This document shows, piece by piece, positions 22,030-31,341 of a stretch of DNA of 64,000 nucleotides. Both the position numbers and the translations under genes were made by a program. The notes beneath the pieces were generated by a model. The model was not told where the DNA came from. It made no database searches and worked only from the letters and a program-made list of their open reading frames with translations. The stretch spans positions 1-64,000 of the forward strand of contig JABAAT010000016.1 in the NCBI GenBank assembly GCA_014238615.1, given 5' to 3'. Position 1 is the stretch's first letter. Each line of letters opens with the position of its first letter. This DNA is from Gammaproteobacteria bacterium (lineage in GTDB: Bacteria > Pseudomonadota > Gammaproteobacteria > Porifericomitales > Porifericomitaceae).

Positions 22030-24216
22030 TCACCAATGCGGTCGGGCATCTGGCGCAGGTGGGTGGTTGCGTGGAGGGGTGGCGGACGGGGGCTGCTCCG
22101 TGACCTGGGCGGTGGTGTGCGGCTGCTGCCGCGTGATGAAATCGTTCAGGATGAGGGCCGATTCGTAGAGGAAAAAATCGACCTCGTGCGCCTCGGCCTC
22201 CGGCCCAGCCGCCTCACCGGATTGGACGGGCCGCGGCAGCGTCTTATATTTTGGTAAGTTCTCAATGTCCTGGATGAATTTTTTTCTCTGGTCGTATTCC
22301 TCGAGGCGGACGGCATTGTTCAGCGAAATGGATTTAATCTCGTTGAGTCGCCTGGCGTATGCGGAAGCTTCCTGGAAGAGCAGGAAGACCTCGTTTTGCT
22401 CAAGCCTTTGCAGATGCTTACGCCGGAGCTCGCTATAGAGGCTGGCGGCATGCGGCCGGGTCGTATCAGGGTAGCCAAGCGCATCGACTGAATCCGAGGG
22501 CAGGGCGTTCTTCAAGGCGCGTTCGCCGAAGGAGTCCACCACCTCTGTTCGTGGAAAGAAGATATCCGGTTGGACGCCGTGGAATTGATTGCTTCGGCCG
22601 CTCACACGATAGAACTGGGCGACCGTCAGCTTCAGGTGTCCCAGGTCCTGATGTTCCCCCTTATGGTAATCGTTCAGGTTAAGAAGGTTCTGTACGGTGC
22701 CCTTGCCGAAGGTTGTTTCGCCGACAACCATGCCGCGTTGATAATCCTGGATGGCTGCCGCGAAGATCTCCGAGGCCGAGGCGCTATGCCGGTTGACCAG
22801 AACGGACAGGGGGCCGGCGTAGGCCAGGGAGGGATTCGGATCCTTCTTGACAGCAACCTGTTTCAGCCTGTTCCGGGTTTGCAGCACGGGGCCTGAAGTG
22901 ATGAACAGGCCGGTCAGGCTCGTGACCTCGTCCAGGGAGCCCCCGCCGTTGTTACGCAGGTCCACGACCAGGCCGTCGATCCCCTGCTCCTGCAGCCGCA
23001 GCAGTTCCCGGCGCGCATCCCGGGTGGTGCTGCGGTAGTCGGCGGCGTTCTCCGCGCGGCCTTTGAAGTCAACGTAGAAGGAGGGAATCTTGAGGATGCC
23101 TATGCGCGCACTCTCCGGCTGCAGTTCCAGTATGGAAGAGCTGACAGCGCTCTCTTCCAGCTTGATGGTATCCCGTACCAGGCGCACGATGCGGGTGGGC
23201 CCGCCGAGGCCGGCTTCCCTGGGCAGGAGTTTCAGGCGCACCATGCTGCCCCTGGGGCCGCGGATCAGTTTCACCACGTCTCGCAGGCGCAGTCCGACAA
23301 TGTCCTGGACATTCCCCGTTTCTCCCTGTCCCACTCCCACGATCTGATCCGCCACCTGTACCTCACCGCTGAGCATCGCCGGCCCACCGGGCAGGAGACC
23401 GCGGATTTCAGTCATATCCAGGTCGTTGGTGGACAGCATGGCGCCGATGCCCTCCAGGGAAAGCCGCATGTGGATGTCAAAGTTTTCCGCCTGGTGTGGA
23501 GACAGGTAAAGGCTATGTGGATCAATGGCGCTGATGAAGGCGTTGACGAACGTATTAAATACGTCTTCGGGAGTGATCAGAGCGATTCTTCTACGCAGTT
23601 GTCGGTAACGTTGCTCCAGGCTTTTTTTAGCTTCTTCCTGCTCTTTGCCTCCAAGATGTAAATTCAGCAGTTCATACTTGATGCGCTTGCGCCAGGTATG
23701 ATTCAGCTCCTCCGTGTGCGCGCTCCAGGGCTGTTCGCCGCGGTCGGGGATGTAGTGTTCGTCCAGGCTGAAATCGTAGTTTTGTTCCAGTAATTCCAGG
23801 GCATAGTCCACGCGTTCCAGGACCCGCATCCGGTAGAAGACGAAATGTTCGAAGGCCGGTTGCAGCCGGCCCGTCCTCAGCATGTCTTCCATATCGTATT
23901 GGTAGTCGCTGAAGCGTTTCACGTCAGCCGCCGTGAAATAGACTCGATTGGGGTCCATCGAATCCAGGTAACGGTTAAAGGCGCGCCGGGAGAATTCGTC
24001 GTCCAGGGACGGACCGCTGTAGTGATGGCGATCCAGAAGGTAAAAGATGGCCTGGCCTGCCTGTTGATGCCCTTGTTCCGGTTTCAGGGAAGGCGCGTTT
24101 AGTCCCGGGTTCGGTGGGTCCGAACTCCGGAGATCCACTCCCTGGGCCGGGCCGACCAGGAGTAGAGTGAGCAGCGCCGTGAGGTTCCTTGCTCGGTCAA
24201 ACATGTAGGGATTCAC
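22030..24216 (-). CDS. prc: carboxy-terminal processing (tail-specific) protease, S41 family
   Basis: PDZ plus S41 core: GLVVDLRNNGGGSLDEV, VLVNRHSASASEIFAAAIQDYQRGMVVGETTFGKGTVQ; N- and C-terminal Tsp/Prc domains. Confidence 0.94.
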   Translation of the reverse strand: MNPYMFDRARNLTALLTLLLVGPAQGVDLRSSDPPNPGLNAPSLKPEQGHQQAGQAIFYLLDRHHYSGPSLDDEFSRRAFNRYLDSMDPNRVYFTAADVKRFSDYQYDMEDMLRTGRLQPAFEHFVFYRMRVLERVDYALELLEQNYDFSLDEHYIPDRGEQPWSAHTEELNHTWRKRIKYELLNLHLGGKEQEEAKKSLEQRYRQLRRRIALITPEDVFNTFVNAFISAIDPHSLYLSPHQAENFDIHMRLSLEGIGAMLSTNDLDMTEIRGLLPGGPAMLSGEVQVADQIVGVGQGETGNVQDIVGLRLRDVVKLIRGPRGSMVRLKLLPREAGLGGPTRIVRLVRDTIKLEESAVSSSILELQPESARIGILKIPSFYVDFKGRAENAADYRSTTRDARRELLRLQEQGIDGLVVDLRNNGGGSLDEVTSLTGLFITSGPVLQTRNRLKQVAVKKDPNPSLAYAGPLSVLVNRHSASASEIFAAAIQDYQRGMVVGETTFGKGTVQNLLNLNDYHKGEHQDLGHLKLTVAQFYRVSGRSNQFHGVQPDIFFPRTEVVDSFGERALKNALPSDSVDALGYPDTTRPHAASLYSELRRKHLQRLEQNEVFLLFQEASAYARRLNEIKSISLNNAVRLEEYDQRKKFIQDIENLPKYKTLPRPVQSGEAAGPEAEAHEVDFFLYESALILNDFITRQQPHTTAQVTEQPPSATPPRNHPPAPDARPHW

Positions 24217-24433
24217 TTGGAGGGATGGTGTGCGGCCGGGGTGGGCGGGGCCCGTGGATTGGGAGTTTTTCGACCTTACCTAAGCCCACCCCGGATTCTA
24301 GAAGAATTGTAAAAGCATTCCAAGAGGTACGTGCTGATTCCTAACGGGCATGCCGGCGACTCCTTGCGCTTCTGAAGTTCCACGGTTTAAGATGAGGTTC
24401 AGCCATCCAGCTGCTTTCTGGGTGCAGAAGATC

Positions 24434-25495
24434 ATGACAACAGGACACCATCGGTCCGGATTCCGGCGAACCAGGGTCTCGGTCAGCGAGGCGCCGTGGC
24501 GCTTCTGGGGCTTTTGCCTGCTGTTGTTTTTGGCGTCGGGCGCGTCCGCGGATCTGGATCCGTACACGGGGCCGCCGGGGCGCCTGTTGCAGGTAGGAGA
24601 TTCCCGCCTGCACTTATACTGCACGGGGAGCGGCGTGCCTACCGTGCTGTTTGAGGCCGGCCTGGGGGGCTTTTCCCTGGAGTGGTGGCGGGTGCAGCAC
24701 GCGCTTGCCGGTTCGGTACGCGCTTGTGTTTATGACCGCGCCGGCTATGGCTGGAGCGATCAGAGACCCAGGCCGCGCACCAGTTCCCGACTCGCCGGGG
24801 AACTTGGAGAACTCCTGAAGAAGGCGACCCTGGAACCTCCTTATGTGCTGGTGGGGCATTCATTCGGCGGTTACGTGGTGCGCTGTTTCGCAGGGCGCTA
24901 TCCGCAGCGCGTGGCCGGCCTGGTGCTGGTGGAATCTTCGCATCCGCAGCAGGCGGCGCGCATCCCGGAAGTGCGCGTGCGACAACAGGTACCATTGTCG
25001 CGGCGGCGCAGCTGGGTGGTGGGGTTCTTTCAAGATCGCGGAACCCTGCGGAAATACCCCAGGGAGGTGCGTTACGCGGCGGAAGTCATCCTGAGGTCCC
25101 AAATCACCGCGCGCGCCCAGAGCCGGGAACTCCTGGATATCAGGACCAGCGCCGCCGAGTCAGGGTGGGCGCGGTTGCCCCACGTGCCGCTCCTCGTAGT
25201 GACGCGCGGCCGGAGGTCCTGGCCCGACACGCCGCTTGGCCGGGCGCAGGAGCAAAGCTGGCTTGAAATGCAGCGGGAATTGGTGGAGCTGGTGCCGGGC
25301 GGTGAGCAACGCATCGCCGCGCACAGCGGGCACCAGGTGCATCTTGATCAACCCGAGGTGGTGGTGGAGGCTGTGCGGCGCGTTATCGAGCGTTACCATC
25401 GGGAACCCGCGCCGCCGTCGGGGCGCCGCGCCGTCGGCCCGCAAGCCACGGGGGATGGGCGGAGCGGGTGCGGGGTTTCCCTGGCCCGGTCGTAG
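24434..25495 (+). CDS. alpha/beta hydrolase, predicted exported
   Basis: Signal-like FWGFCLLLFLASGASA; VLFEAGLGGFSLEWW, VYDRAGYGWSD, LVGHSFGGYVVRCFAGRYP nucleophile elbow, HSGHQVHLDQPEVV. Start within ORF 24350..25495 uncertain. Confidence 0.88.
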   Translation: MTTGHHRSGFRRTRVSVSEAPWRFWGFCLLLFLASGASADLDPYTGPPGRLLQVGDSRLHLYCTGSGVPTVLFEAGLGGFSLEWWRVQHALAGSVRACVYDRAGYGWSDQRPRPRTSSRLAGELGELLKKATLEPPYVLVGHSFGGYVVRCFAGRYPQRVAGLVLVESSHPQQAARIPEVRVRQQVPLSRRRSWVVGFFQDRGTLRKYPREVRYAAEVILRSQITARAQSRELLDIRTSAAESGWARLPHVPLLVVTRGRRSWPDTPLGRAQEQSWLEMQRELVELVPGGEQRIAAHSGHQVHLDQPEVVVEAVRRVIERYHREPAPPSGRRAVGPQATGDGRSGCGVSLARS

Positions 25496-25574
25496 CCGGG
25501 GTGAATACGACGGCACGGCCGGAGTGGTTGCCGAGGGCATTCCCGGCGATGATGTAAGTATAAGGAGTACCGGT

Positions 25575-26216
25575 ATGAAAAAACTCGTGAAGATACAAAA
25601 CGCCTCACGGGTGCACAGCGCTCCCATGGGCGCGCTGTGCGCTCGTGGTGCGCTGTTGTTGCTTGGCTGTCTGCTCAACCCCGCCGCATGGGCGCATCGA
25701 GACCCGGGCCACCAATCCGGGAAGTACTGCAGGCACGGCGGCGAGCTGTCTTCCCACCGCATGCATGGAAAGAAGGACATGCATGGAAAGAAGCGGAAAC
25801 ACGGCGGATTCCAGCGCATGGATCGCAACGCTGACGGACGTATTGATGAGGGGGAAATGCTGCACATGGCCCAGCGGCATTTTGCCCGCATGGACCGCAA
25901 CGGCGACGGACGCCTGGCCGGGGATGAATTCCGGACCCGGAGCCGTTTCGTGCGCCTGGAGCTCAAACGGCTTCGAGACACCGTGGATCGGGATGCCGAC
26001 GGAACCTTGAGCCGTGCGGAAATGATAGAGGGTATGCGTGAACGCCGACGGGAGATGGACAGCGATGGAGATGGTTTCCTGACACGCTCGGAGATGCACG
26101 GCTACAGGAAATTACAGCACTTCCAGGCCCTTGATCGGGACGGCGATGATCGGCTGTCCAGGGAGGAATTCCTGGGGGGCCGGGGTCCCGGGGGAGAGAC
26201 CCGCCCCGGTCAATGA
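25575..26216 (+). CDS. secreted EF-hand protein with five EF-hand loops and a His/Lys-rich N-terminal segment
   Basis: Signal peptide (LLLLGCLLNPAAWA); loops DRNADGRIDEGE, DRNGDGRLAGDE, DRDADGTLSRAE, DSDGDGFLTRSE, DRDGDDRLSREE. Confidence 0.88.
   Translation: MKKLVKIQNASRVHSAPMGALCARGALLLLGCLLNPAAWAHRDPGHQSGKYCRHGGELSSHRMHGKKDMHGKKRKHGGFQRMDRNADGRIDEGEMLHMAQRHFARMDRNGDGRLAGDEFRTRSRFVRLELKRLRDTVDRDADGTLSRAEMIEGMRERRREMDSDGDGFLTRSEMHGYRKLQHFQALDRDGDDRLSREEFLGGRGPGGETRPGQ
25761..25796 (+). repeat. 18-bp direct tandem duplication (atgcatggaaagaag...), coding MHGKKD/MHGKKR
   Basis: Two adjacent 18-bp copies differing at the final bases. Confidence 0.9.
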
Positions 26217-26330
26217 ATAGGGAATGAATGGGGAATATATGAGGTATAAATGGGAATAAACGGGGTGTAAATAGGAATAAATGAGGATAAATGAGAATGA
26301 ATAAGGAATGAATAAGGAATAGATGAAGGG
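26213..26330. repeat. degenerate A/G/T-rich short tandem repeat (ggaatRaatg-like units), almost no C on + strand
   Basis: Low-complexity tract gaatagggaatgaatgggg...ggaatgaataaggaatagatgaaggg between convergent genes. Confidence 0.85.
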
Positions 26331-26450
26331 CTGGGCCAGGGACTCACGGCTTTCGGGTCCGTGCCTTCAGGGGACTCTATAAAGAGGGGTCTGAAAGCTC
26401 CTGGTATCACCCGGAGCCTGCCCCGGGGTCGAACGTCGGCCACAGGCCGG

Positions 26451-27296
26451 TTATCCGTCGGTGCGGTCTCCAGAAGGGAGCGGCACGAGCAGCTCAGCTT
26501 TACCGAGCCCCACCAGGTCGCCCATGTAGCGGTGCACGCGGGGTGGTTCAGGAATCAGTGCCGCGCCCAGGCCGCGTTGCAACCTGTTCAGGTGCCGCCG
26601 CAACAGCCGCAGGTAGCCGATTTCCAGGGAGGCGCAGAACGCGAAGCCGGGTGGTGTTCCCCGGGGCGCGCGCGCCAGGAATAAGGTGCCGCGCCGCATG
26701 CGGCGCCCCGGCATCCGGCCGCTTTTGCCCAGAACGGCGAGTGTGCCGGCGTGCATCCCGAGCGCACAACAGTCGCCGCAGTCGCCCTGGATGACAACCA
26801 GGCCGCGTCGCATGTATTCTCCGGCGCGTGCACCGCAGGAGCCGCGCAGCAGGATCAAGCCGCCCTGCATGCCGGTCTGCCGCCCCGGCGCGGCACCGCC
26901 CAGGGAGTCGCCGCAGTCACCCTGGATGCGTAACAGGCCGCCCTGCATTTCAAGCCCCGCGCCGTGCCCCGCGGAGCCGCGCAGCAGTAACTCACCGCCA
27001 CTCATACCGCGCCCGCAGTAGTCGCCCACATCGCCGTGTACCAGGAAGCGGCCGCTTTTCAGGCCCGCACCGACTCGCTGCAGAAAGGGCTTGGCTTTGC
27101 GGAGTTCCAGGTCTACATCGTGTTTCGTGGCACCGACCTGGAATAACTTGCCCAGGGCCACGCGGCGGCGGCCCTGCCACAGCTGCACCCGCCGCAATGC
27201 TTCCAGGCTGGGGGCCCTTGTGACGGCCGTGCTCAGGGGTTCCAGGTCCAGCGGCAGGATCGACTCCGTCTCCAGGCGCAGCAGCACGCGTTTCAT
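26451..27296 (-). CDS. fhcC: formylmethanofuran dehydrogenase subunit C / formyltransferase-hydrolase complex subunit C
   Basis: GxGxxxG-type beta-helix repeats (GDVGDYCGRGMSGGELLLRGSAG...IQGDCGDSLGGAAPGR...IQGDCGDCCALGMHAG); ATG at 27296 overlaps the fhcD stop. Confidence 0.93.
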   Translation of the reverse strand: MKRVLLRLETESILPLDLEPLSTAVTRAPSLEALRRVQLWQGRRRVALGKLFQVGATKHDVDLELRKAKPFLQRVGAGLKSGRFLVHGDVGDYCGRGMSGGELLLRGSAGHGAGLEMQGGLLRIQGDCGDSLGGAAPGRQTGMQGGLILLRGSCGARAGEYMRRGLVVIQGDCGDCCALGMHAGTLAVLGKSGRMPGRRMRRGTLFLARAPRGTPPGFAFCASLEIGYLRLLRRHLNRLQRGLGAALIPEPPRVHRYMGDLVGLGKAELLVPLPSGDRTDG

Positions 27297-28198
27297 TTCG
27301 CCAGGCCTCGGCAGATTTCCCGCAGACGCAGGTGGACAGGGCCCAGCTTGCCTCCGTAGTTGCCGGCGCTGATCGCAAGCAGGTTGCCGCCGCCGCGGCA
27401 GGCGGCCTGGATGCCCTTGCGCATGGCCGTGGCCACTGCCTCCCGGTGCACGCCGTCTATCACGATCTCGAGGACGCAGGCGGCCCCCCTGGGCAGGGCA
27501 CTGTCGGTGGCGCCTCTCAGGGTAGGACAATAGCGGTGATTGGTGGAGGCCGGCAGGGAGGAGTACTTGGAACCAACCTTGGAGCCGGAGCGCACCACGC
27601 CGCCCGGGAAGGGTGTGATGACACCCGGCAGTTTCCCGATGGCCTCCACCGCCCGCTCGCAGGCCTTCAACACGCCCGCCGTATCGCGCCCTATGATCAG
27701 AAAATTCCCCCCGCCCACCGCGTCCTTACGGTAGTGCGCGTATTCCTCGCAGAGAAATTCTCCGTCCATGACCGGGATGCGCCAGTAGCGCTTCCCGTGC
27801 AGTTGCTTGGAGACCTGGAAGCCGTCCCCGAAATAACGCAGGGAACCACCCATGGGCAGGGTCTCTCCCTCCTCAAATCCCGAGAAACAGGCGCTCGAGG
27901 GGCAGGTGAGCACGCATTGCCCGACCCGGAGCTGCAGCTGCTTCGCCAGTTGTTTACCGGACATGGCGAAGAGCAACAACGCAAACCCGGGACGTCCGTC
28001 CGGACTTTCCCGGGCCTTGAGCTCGCGCTCGATGCCCGCCTCGCAGCCACAGGCGATGACCGAGGTTGCGCAGCCGGTGGTGGCGCGTGCCGCATGCAGG
28101 GCCCAGGTGCGATCATGCCCGGTCACGATGAGGCGGGTGACCCGCATGGGAAAGGCTTCCGCGAAGGTCGCCTCGATAGGTATGCCGTTGACCTGCAT
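27293..28198 (-). CDS. fhcD: formylmethanofuran--tetrahydromethanopterin N-formyltransferase
   Basis: IEATFAEAFPMRVTRLIVTGHD...TGCATSVIACGCEAGIER; FFGDGFQ-like RYFGDGFQVSKQLHGKRYWRIPVMDGEF; within the fhc operon. Confidence 0.95.
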   Translation of the reverse strand: MQVNGIPIEATFAEAFPMRVTRLIVTGHDRTWALHAARATTGCATSVIACGCEAGIERELKARESPDGRPGFALLLFAMSGKQLAKQLQLRVGQCVLTCPSSACFSGFEEGETLPMGGSLRYFGDGFQVSKQLHGKRYWRIPVMDGEFLCEEYAHYRKDAVGGGNFLIIGRDTAGVLKACERAVEAIGKLPGVITPFPGGVVRSGSKVGSKYSSLPASTNHRYCPTLRGATDSALPRGAACVLEIVIDGVHREAVATAMRKGIQAACRGGGNLLAISAGNYGGKLGPVHLRLREICRGLAK

Positions 28199-28212
28199 CT
28201 GCCGTGCGCCGT

Positions 28213-29859
28213 TCAGGACGCGCCGCCGTTTTCGATCTCTTCCGCCGCCAATTCAAAGTGCTCCAGGCGCATGCTCATGTGGCGTTCAAAATAAGGGCGC
28301 AGGGCACGGCGTATGGAGGGGTCGAAAGGCGGGTGCGCGCGGTGGGTGCGGCCTTGACTCAGGGCCGTCAACCTGCCGTTACGCGCTACCAGGCGACCGT
28401 CCTTGAAAACATAAGCGGGCCGCGCGAACATGCGTTCCTGGTTGCGTTGTGGTTTATAGACCGTAATATCGGCCGTTGCACCGGGACCCAGGTGCCCGTA
28501 ATCTCGCAGTCCCAGGCTGCGCGCCGGTCCGGCCCGGGTGATGATCGCGATTTCGTACAGGCTGTACTCGCGCCGCAGGCCGGGCAGGGCGCTCATGCGC
28601 GCCGCTTCCGGGTGGATGGTGCGCAGCATGTCGTCACGGAAACTGCTGTCCATAAGCAGCCTGATCAAGTGCGGGTAACTTTCGAAGGGTGCGCCGTTCG
28701 GGTGATCGGTGCTTAGGAAAACGCGCCAGGGGTCCTTGAGCAGGAGGAACAACTCCAGGCCGATGACCCATTGCAGGGCGTTCACGAAGCTGTGATGCCG
28801 GTAGCGGAAGGGCACCACGCCGCAGCCGGCGTCGCACTCGATGTCCATGCAGACCCACTTGCGCGGATGGGCGGCGTGGTGTCCGGCATCGTACTGGTGC
28901 ATGCTGTCGCCCGAGGTGCTGACGGTCTGGCCGAACTGTATGTGTCCGATATCGACGGAGACATTCTCCTGGGAGTTGACGAGTTCCGCCAACCGTGTCG
29001 CCCCGGAGGAGAAGCCGCGCCTGCCTTCCTTGCCGTAGCAGTGGAATTGCACGTGGGTCATGTGTGCGGGCAATCCTTCCAGGGCTTGAACGGTGCGCAG
29101 GGTGGTGTCAATACCGCCGGGGATCCCCAGGTTGCAACCGTGTATGTGCAGGGGATGGGCCAGGCCGCGCGCGTGCGCGGCGCTGGCCAGGGCCAGCAGC
29201 ACTTGACGCGGGGTGACGCCGTAAGCGCGATTCGGCTCATCCAGGTCCAGGCTGCGTTGGTTGAATTTAAAGGCATTGATGCCGCCCGGGTTGACGACCT
29301 TCACCGCCAGCGCGCCGGTCGCCTGCACCATCCAGGCGAGGTAGTCCTCCAAGTGTTGCGGATCCCGGCGCGCGGCCAATTGCCGCAACAGGTAGTCATC
29401 GTTGCCGAGCAGCACGTAACAGCCTTTATCAATCAACGGGGTGTCGGCGAACTCCATGTGCACCTGGCGTGCGTTGAAAGGCAGCACGGCCGGTTCAAAG
29501 CAGGCGGTGTAGCCGAGTTCCGTGTAGCGATAGCCGGTGAGTGCGGCGCTCGGCGTGACCAGGCCGGAGCCGGGACGCCTGAGGGAATCGCCGGGCACCG
29601 GGTGCAGCGCCTGCTGTTCGGACATCAGCACCCGTGCCAGGTTGAGTTTCCCGCCGGCGATATGAGTGTGTATATCAATGCCGCCGGGCATCACGATATG
29701 GCCGCTTAAGTCAATCACCTTGTCCGGCGCGGTGTGCCGTTTCGGCGCCTTCTGAATGCGTCCGTGCGCCAGCAGCAGGTCCCCCGCCACGCCGTCCACA
29801 CCGTTTTGCGGATCGTAGATTTTACCGCCTCGGAGCAGGGTGTAAGAAGAAGAACTCAC
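28213..29859 (-). CDS. fhcA: formylmethanofuran dehydrogenase subunit A / formyltransferase-hydrolase complex subunit A (amidohydrolase)
   Basis: GGKIYDPQNGVDG, MPGGIDIHTHIAGGKLNLAR, STDHPNGAPFESYPHLIRLLMD. Confidence 0.95.
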   Translation of the reverse strand: MSSSSYTLLRGGKIYDPQNGVDGVAGDLLLAHGRIQKAPKRHTAPDKVIDLSGHIVMPGGIDIHTHIAGGKLNLARVLMSEQQALHPVPGDSLRRPGSGLVTPSAALTGYRYTELGYTACFEPAVLPFNARQVHMEFADTPLIDKGCYVLLGNDDYLLRQLAARRDPQHLEDYLAWMVQATGALAVKVVNPGGINAFKFNQRSLDLDEPNRAYGVTPRQVLLALASAAHARGLAHPLHIHGCNLGIPGGIDTTLRTVQALEGLPAHMTHVQFHCYGKEGRRGFSSGATRLAELVNSQENVSVDIGHIQFGQTVSTSGDSMHQYDAGHHAAHPRKWVCMDIECDAGCGVVPFRYRHHSFVNALQWVIGLELFLLLKDPWRVFLSTDHPNGAPFESYPHLIRLLMDSSFRDDMLRTIHPEAARMSALPGLRREYSLYEIAIITRAGPARSLGLRDYGHLGPGATADITVYKPQRNQERMFARPAYVFKDGRLVARNGRLTALSQGRTHRAHPPFDPSIRRALRPYFERHMSMRLEHFELAAEEIENGGAS

Positions 29860-31181
29860 GTACGGCTCCCGGTGCGGCGGGAGGGAGGCGCCGCGCTGCG
29901 GATGGCATCCAGAACGTGCGCCGCGGCGGGCGGCCCGTTGTCGTGTAAAGCACCCAGGCGCAGGGAGATCACGTTATCGCAGCGGAACATGCTCCCGGCG
30001 TGATCCAGGCCGGGGGTGCCGATCGGCAGGTAAACATCCTGATCGCCCAAACCGCCTGGAGCCGGGGGAGGGCACAGCATGACCAAGGGCGCCCGCCGCG
30101 GGCGCGGCGGCTCCCGCTTGAAGGCGTCCACCCAAAGTATGGCCTCCGTTGCGTCGCTTTCCAGCAGGCGCCGCGCGGTGTGGGTCTGCGGGTCGTATTC
30201 GGGGTATCCCCGCTGATAACTGACCCGCAGGGGATAACCGCTTTGCCAGGTACAGACATGGACGGCCGTGGCGGCGCCGTCGCTGCCGCCCAGGGGCAAC
30301 CCGGCGGCCCGCGTCCGAAGATTCAACTCCTGGACCAGGTCGTGCAGCGCGGTGATGATGGAGGAAGCCAGGTGGGCCGGGAACTGCTGCGCATTCCAGG
30401 CTGCCACGCAGTAGTTTGCCTGGCCCAGGGCGTTCAGCAAGCCTTGCAGCTCTCGGGTCGTCGGGCGCGCCGCGGAGCTTTGCGCCGGGAGTTTCCCCGT
30501 GCGCAACCCGCGGGTCAGGGCGTCCAGGGCTGCCGGTAAGCGTTCATGGGTACAGGGCAGGCGCAGCGTCGGTCTTGCTTCCGCGTTTCGTCTTGCATCC
30601 CGTCCCCGGGGGACCTGCCCGAGGTAGCAGAGCCGCCGCCGCAGGGGCACCGCCTGCTGACCGCCGAACCTGGGTTGTGGCGGTGGCGCATGCCAGCTGA
30701 TACGATCCAGAAAACGTGGGAAGGCATCGGTGGCCGTGGTGCCCGTCAGCAACAACAGGTCGGCGCGGTTTTTTACCTCGGCCAGCGTGGTGTTGTAACC
30801 GCCCTGGCGTTGCAGTACGCGGAGGTTGGCGTGCAGTGCGTCTCCCGCGGCATGATCCAGCACGGCGCCGTTTTGCTCCGCCAGGCGCACGGCCGCACGC
30901 ATCCCCGCTACATCCAGTCCGAGGCCGCCGAGCAGCACCTGCCGTGCGCCGCGCAGCAGCTCGGCCGCGGCTGTCACAGCCTGCTCCTGGGGCACGGGGC
31001 GTTGCCCGACGCGGGCCGACGCGTCGCCCGGCGTACGCTCAAAGCCGGCGGCCGCCCTGGGACAGGCCGGGCGTTCCAGGTGGAAGCCGCCCGTTTCTCC
31101 GGGCGATAGTTCCAGATCGTCGCAGAGCAGAGAGCAAAAAGGGCATACCACGTGCCGGAGTGCGCTCCGGGGCGTGCTCAT
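29856..31181 (-). CDS. fhcB: formylmethanofuran dehydrogenase subunit B-like / formyltransferase-hydrolase complex subunit B
   Basis: CPFCSLLCDDLEL N-terminal motif; WVDAFKREPPRPRRAPLVML...DVYLPIGTPGLDHAGSMFRCDNVISLRLG; first gene of fhcBADC. Confidence 0.9.
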   Translation of the reverse strand: MSTPRSALRHVVCPFCSLLCDDLELSPGETGGFHLERPACPRAAAGFERTPGDASARVGQRPVPQEQAVTAAAELLRGARQVLLGGLGLDVAGMRAAVRLAEQNGAVLDHAAGDALHANLRVLQRQGGYNTTLAEVKNRADLLLLTGTTATDAFPRFLDRISWHAPPPQPRFGGQQAVPLRRRLCYLGQVPRGRDARRNAEARPTLRLPCTHERLPAALDALTRGLRTGKLPAQSSAARPTTRELQGLLNALGQANYCVAAWNAQQFPAHLASSIITALHDLVQELNLRTRAAGLPLGGSDGAATAVHVCTWQSGYPLRVSYQRGYPEYDPQTHTARRLLESDATEAILWVDAFKREPPRPRRAPLVMLCPPPAPGGLGDQDVYLPIGTPGLDHAGSMFRCDNVISLRLGALHDNGPPAAAHVLDAIRSAAPPSRRTGSRT

Positions 31182-31341
31182 TCGGGATCACCCGCGCACG
31201 TGGGAATCGGCAATGGTGTTGTCAAGGGCGGGGGTCCGGAAGGGTGGAACGGTTTGGCAGGGTGTCATTCGATAGAGAGTCAATTAAGTCATAGCCATAA
31301 CGTAATTAGTATAATATAGGATTCCGAAGGCGCATAATGCC
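31182..31341. promoter_or_regulatory. divergent fhc / beta-RFAP synthase promoter region, with AT-rich core and TATAAT at 31310-31315
   Basis: AT-rich island (aattaagtcatagccataacgtaattagtataatatagg) in a GC-rich background between divergent genes; no clear -35. Confidence 0.4.

Noticed and set aside
25575-26216. Calling the EF-hand protein a lanmodulin
   Set aside because: Loops lack the characteristic Pro at position 2 and there are five loops with one long spacer; only the short spacing is shared, so kept as a hypothesis rather than an annotation.
26451-27530. Long N-terminal extension of the fhcC ORF (27297-27530)
   Set aside because: Overlaps fhcD coding sequence out of frame; the ATG at 27296 overlaps the fhcD stop as expected for coupled genes.
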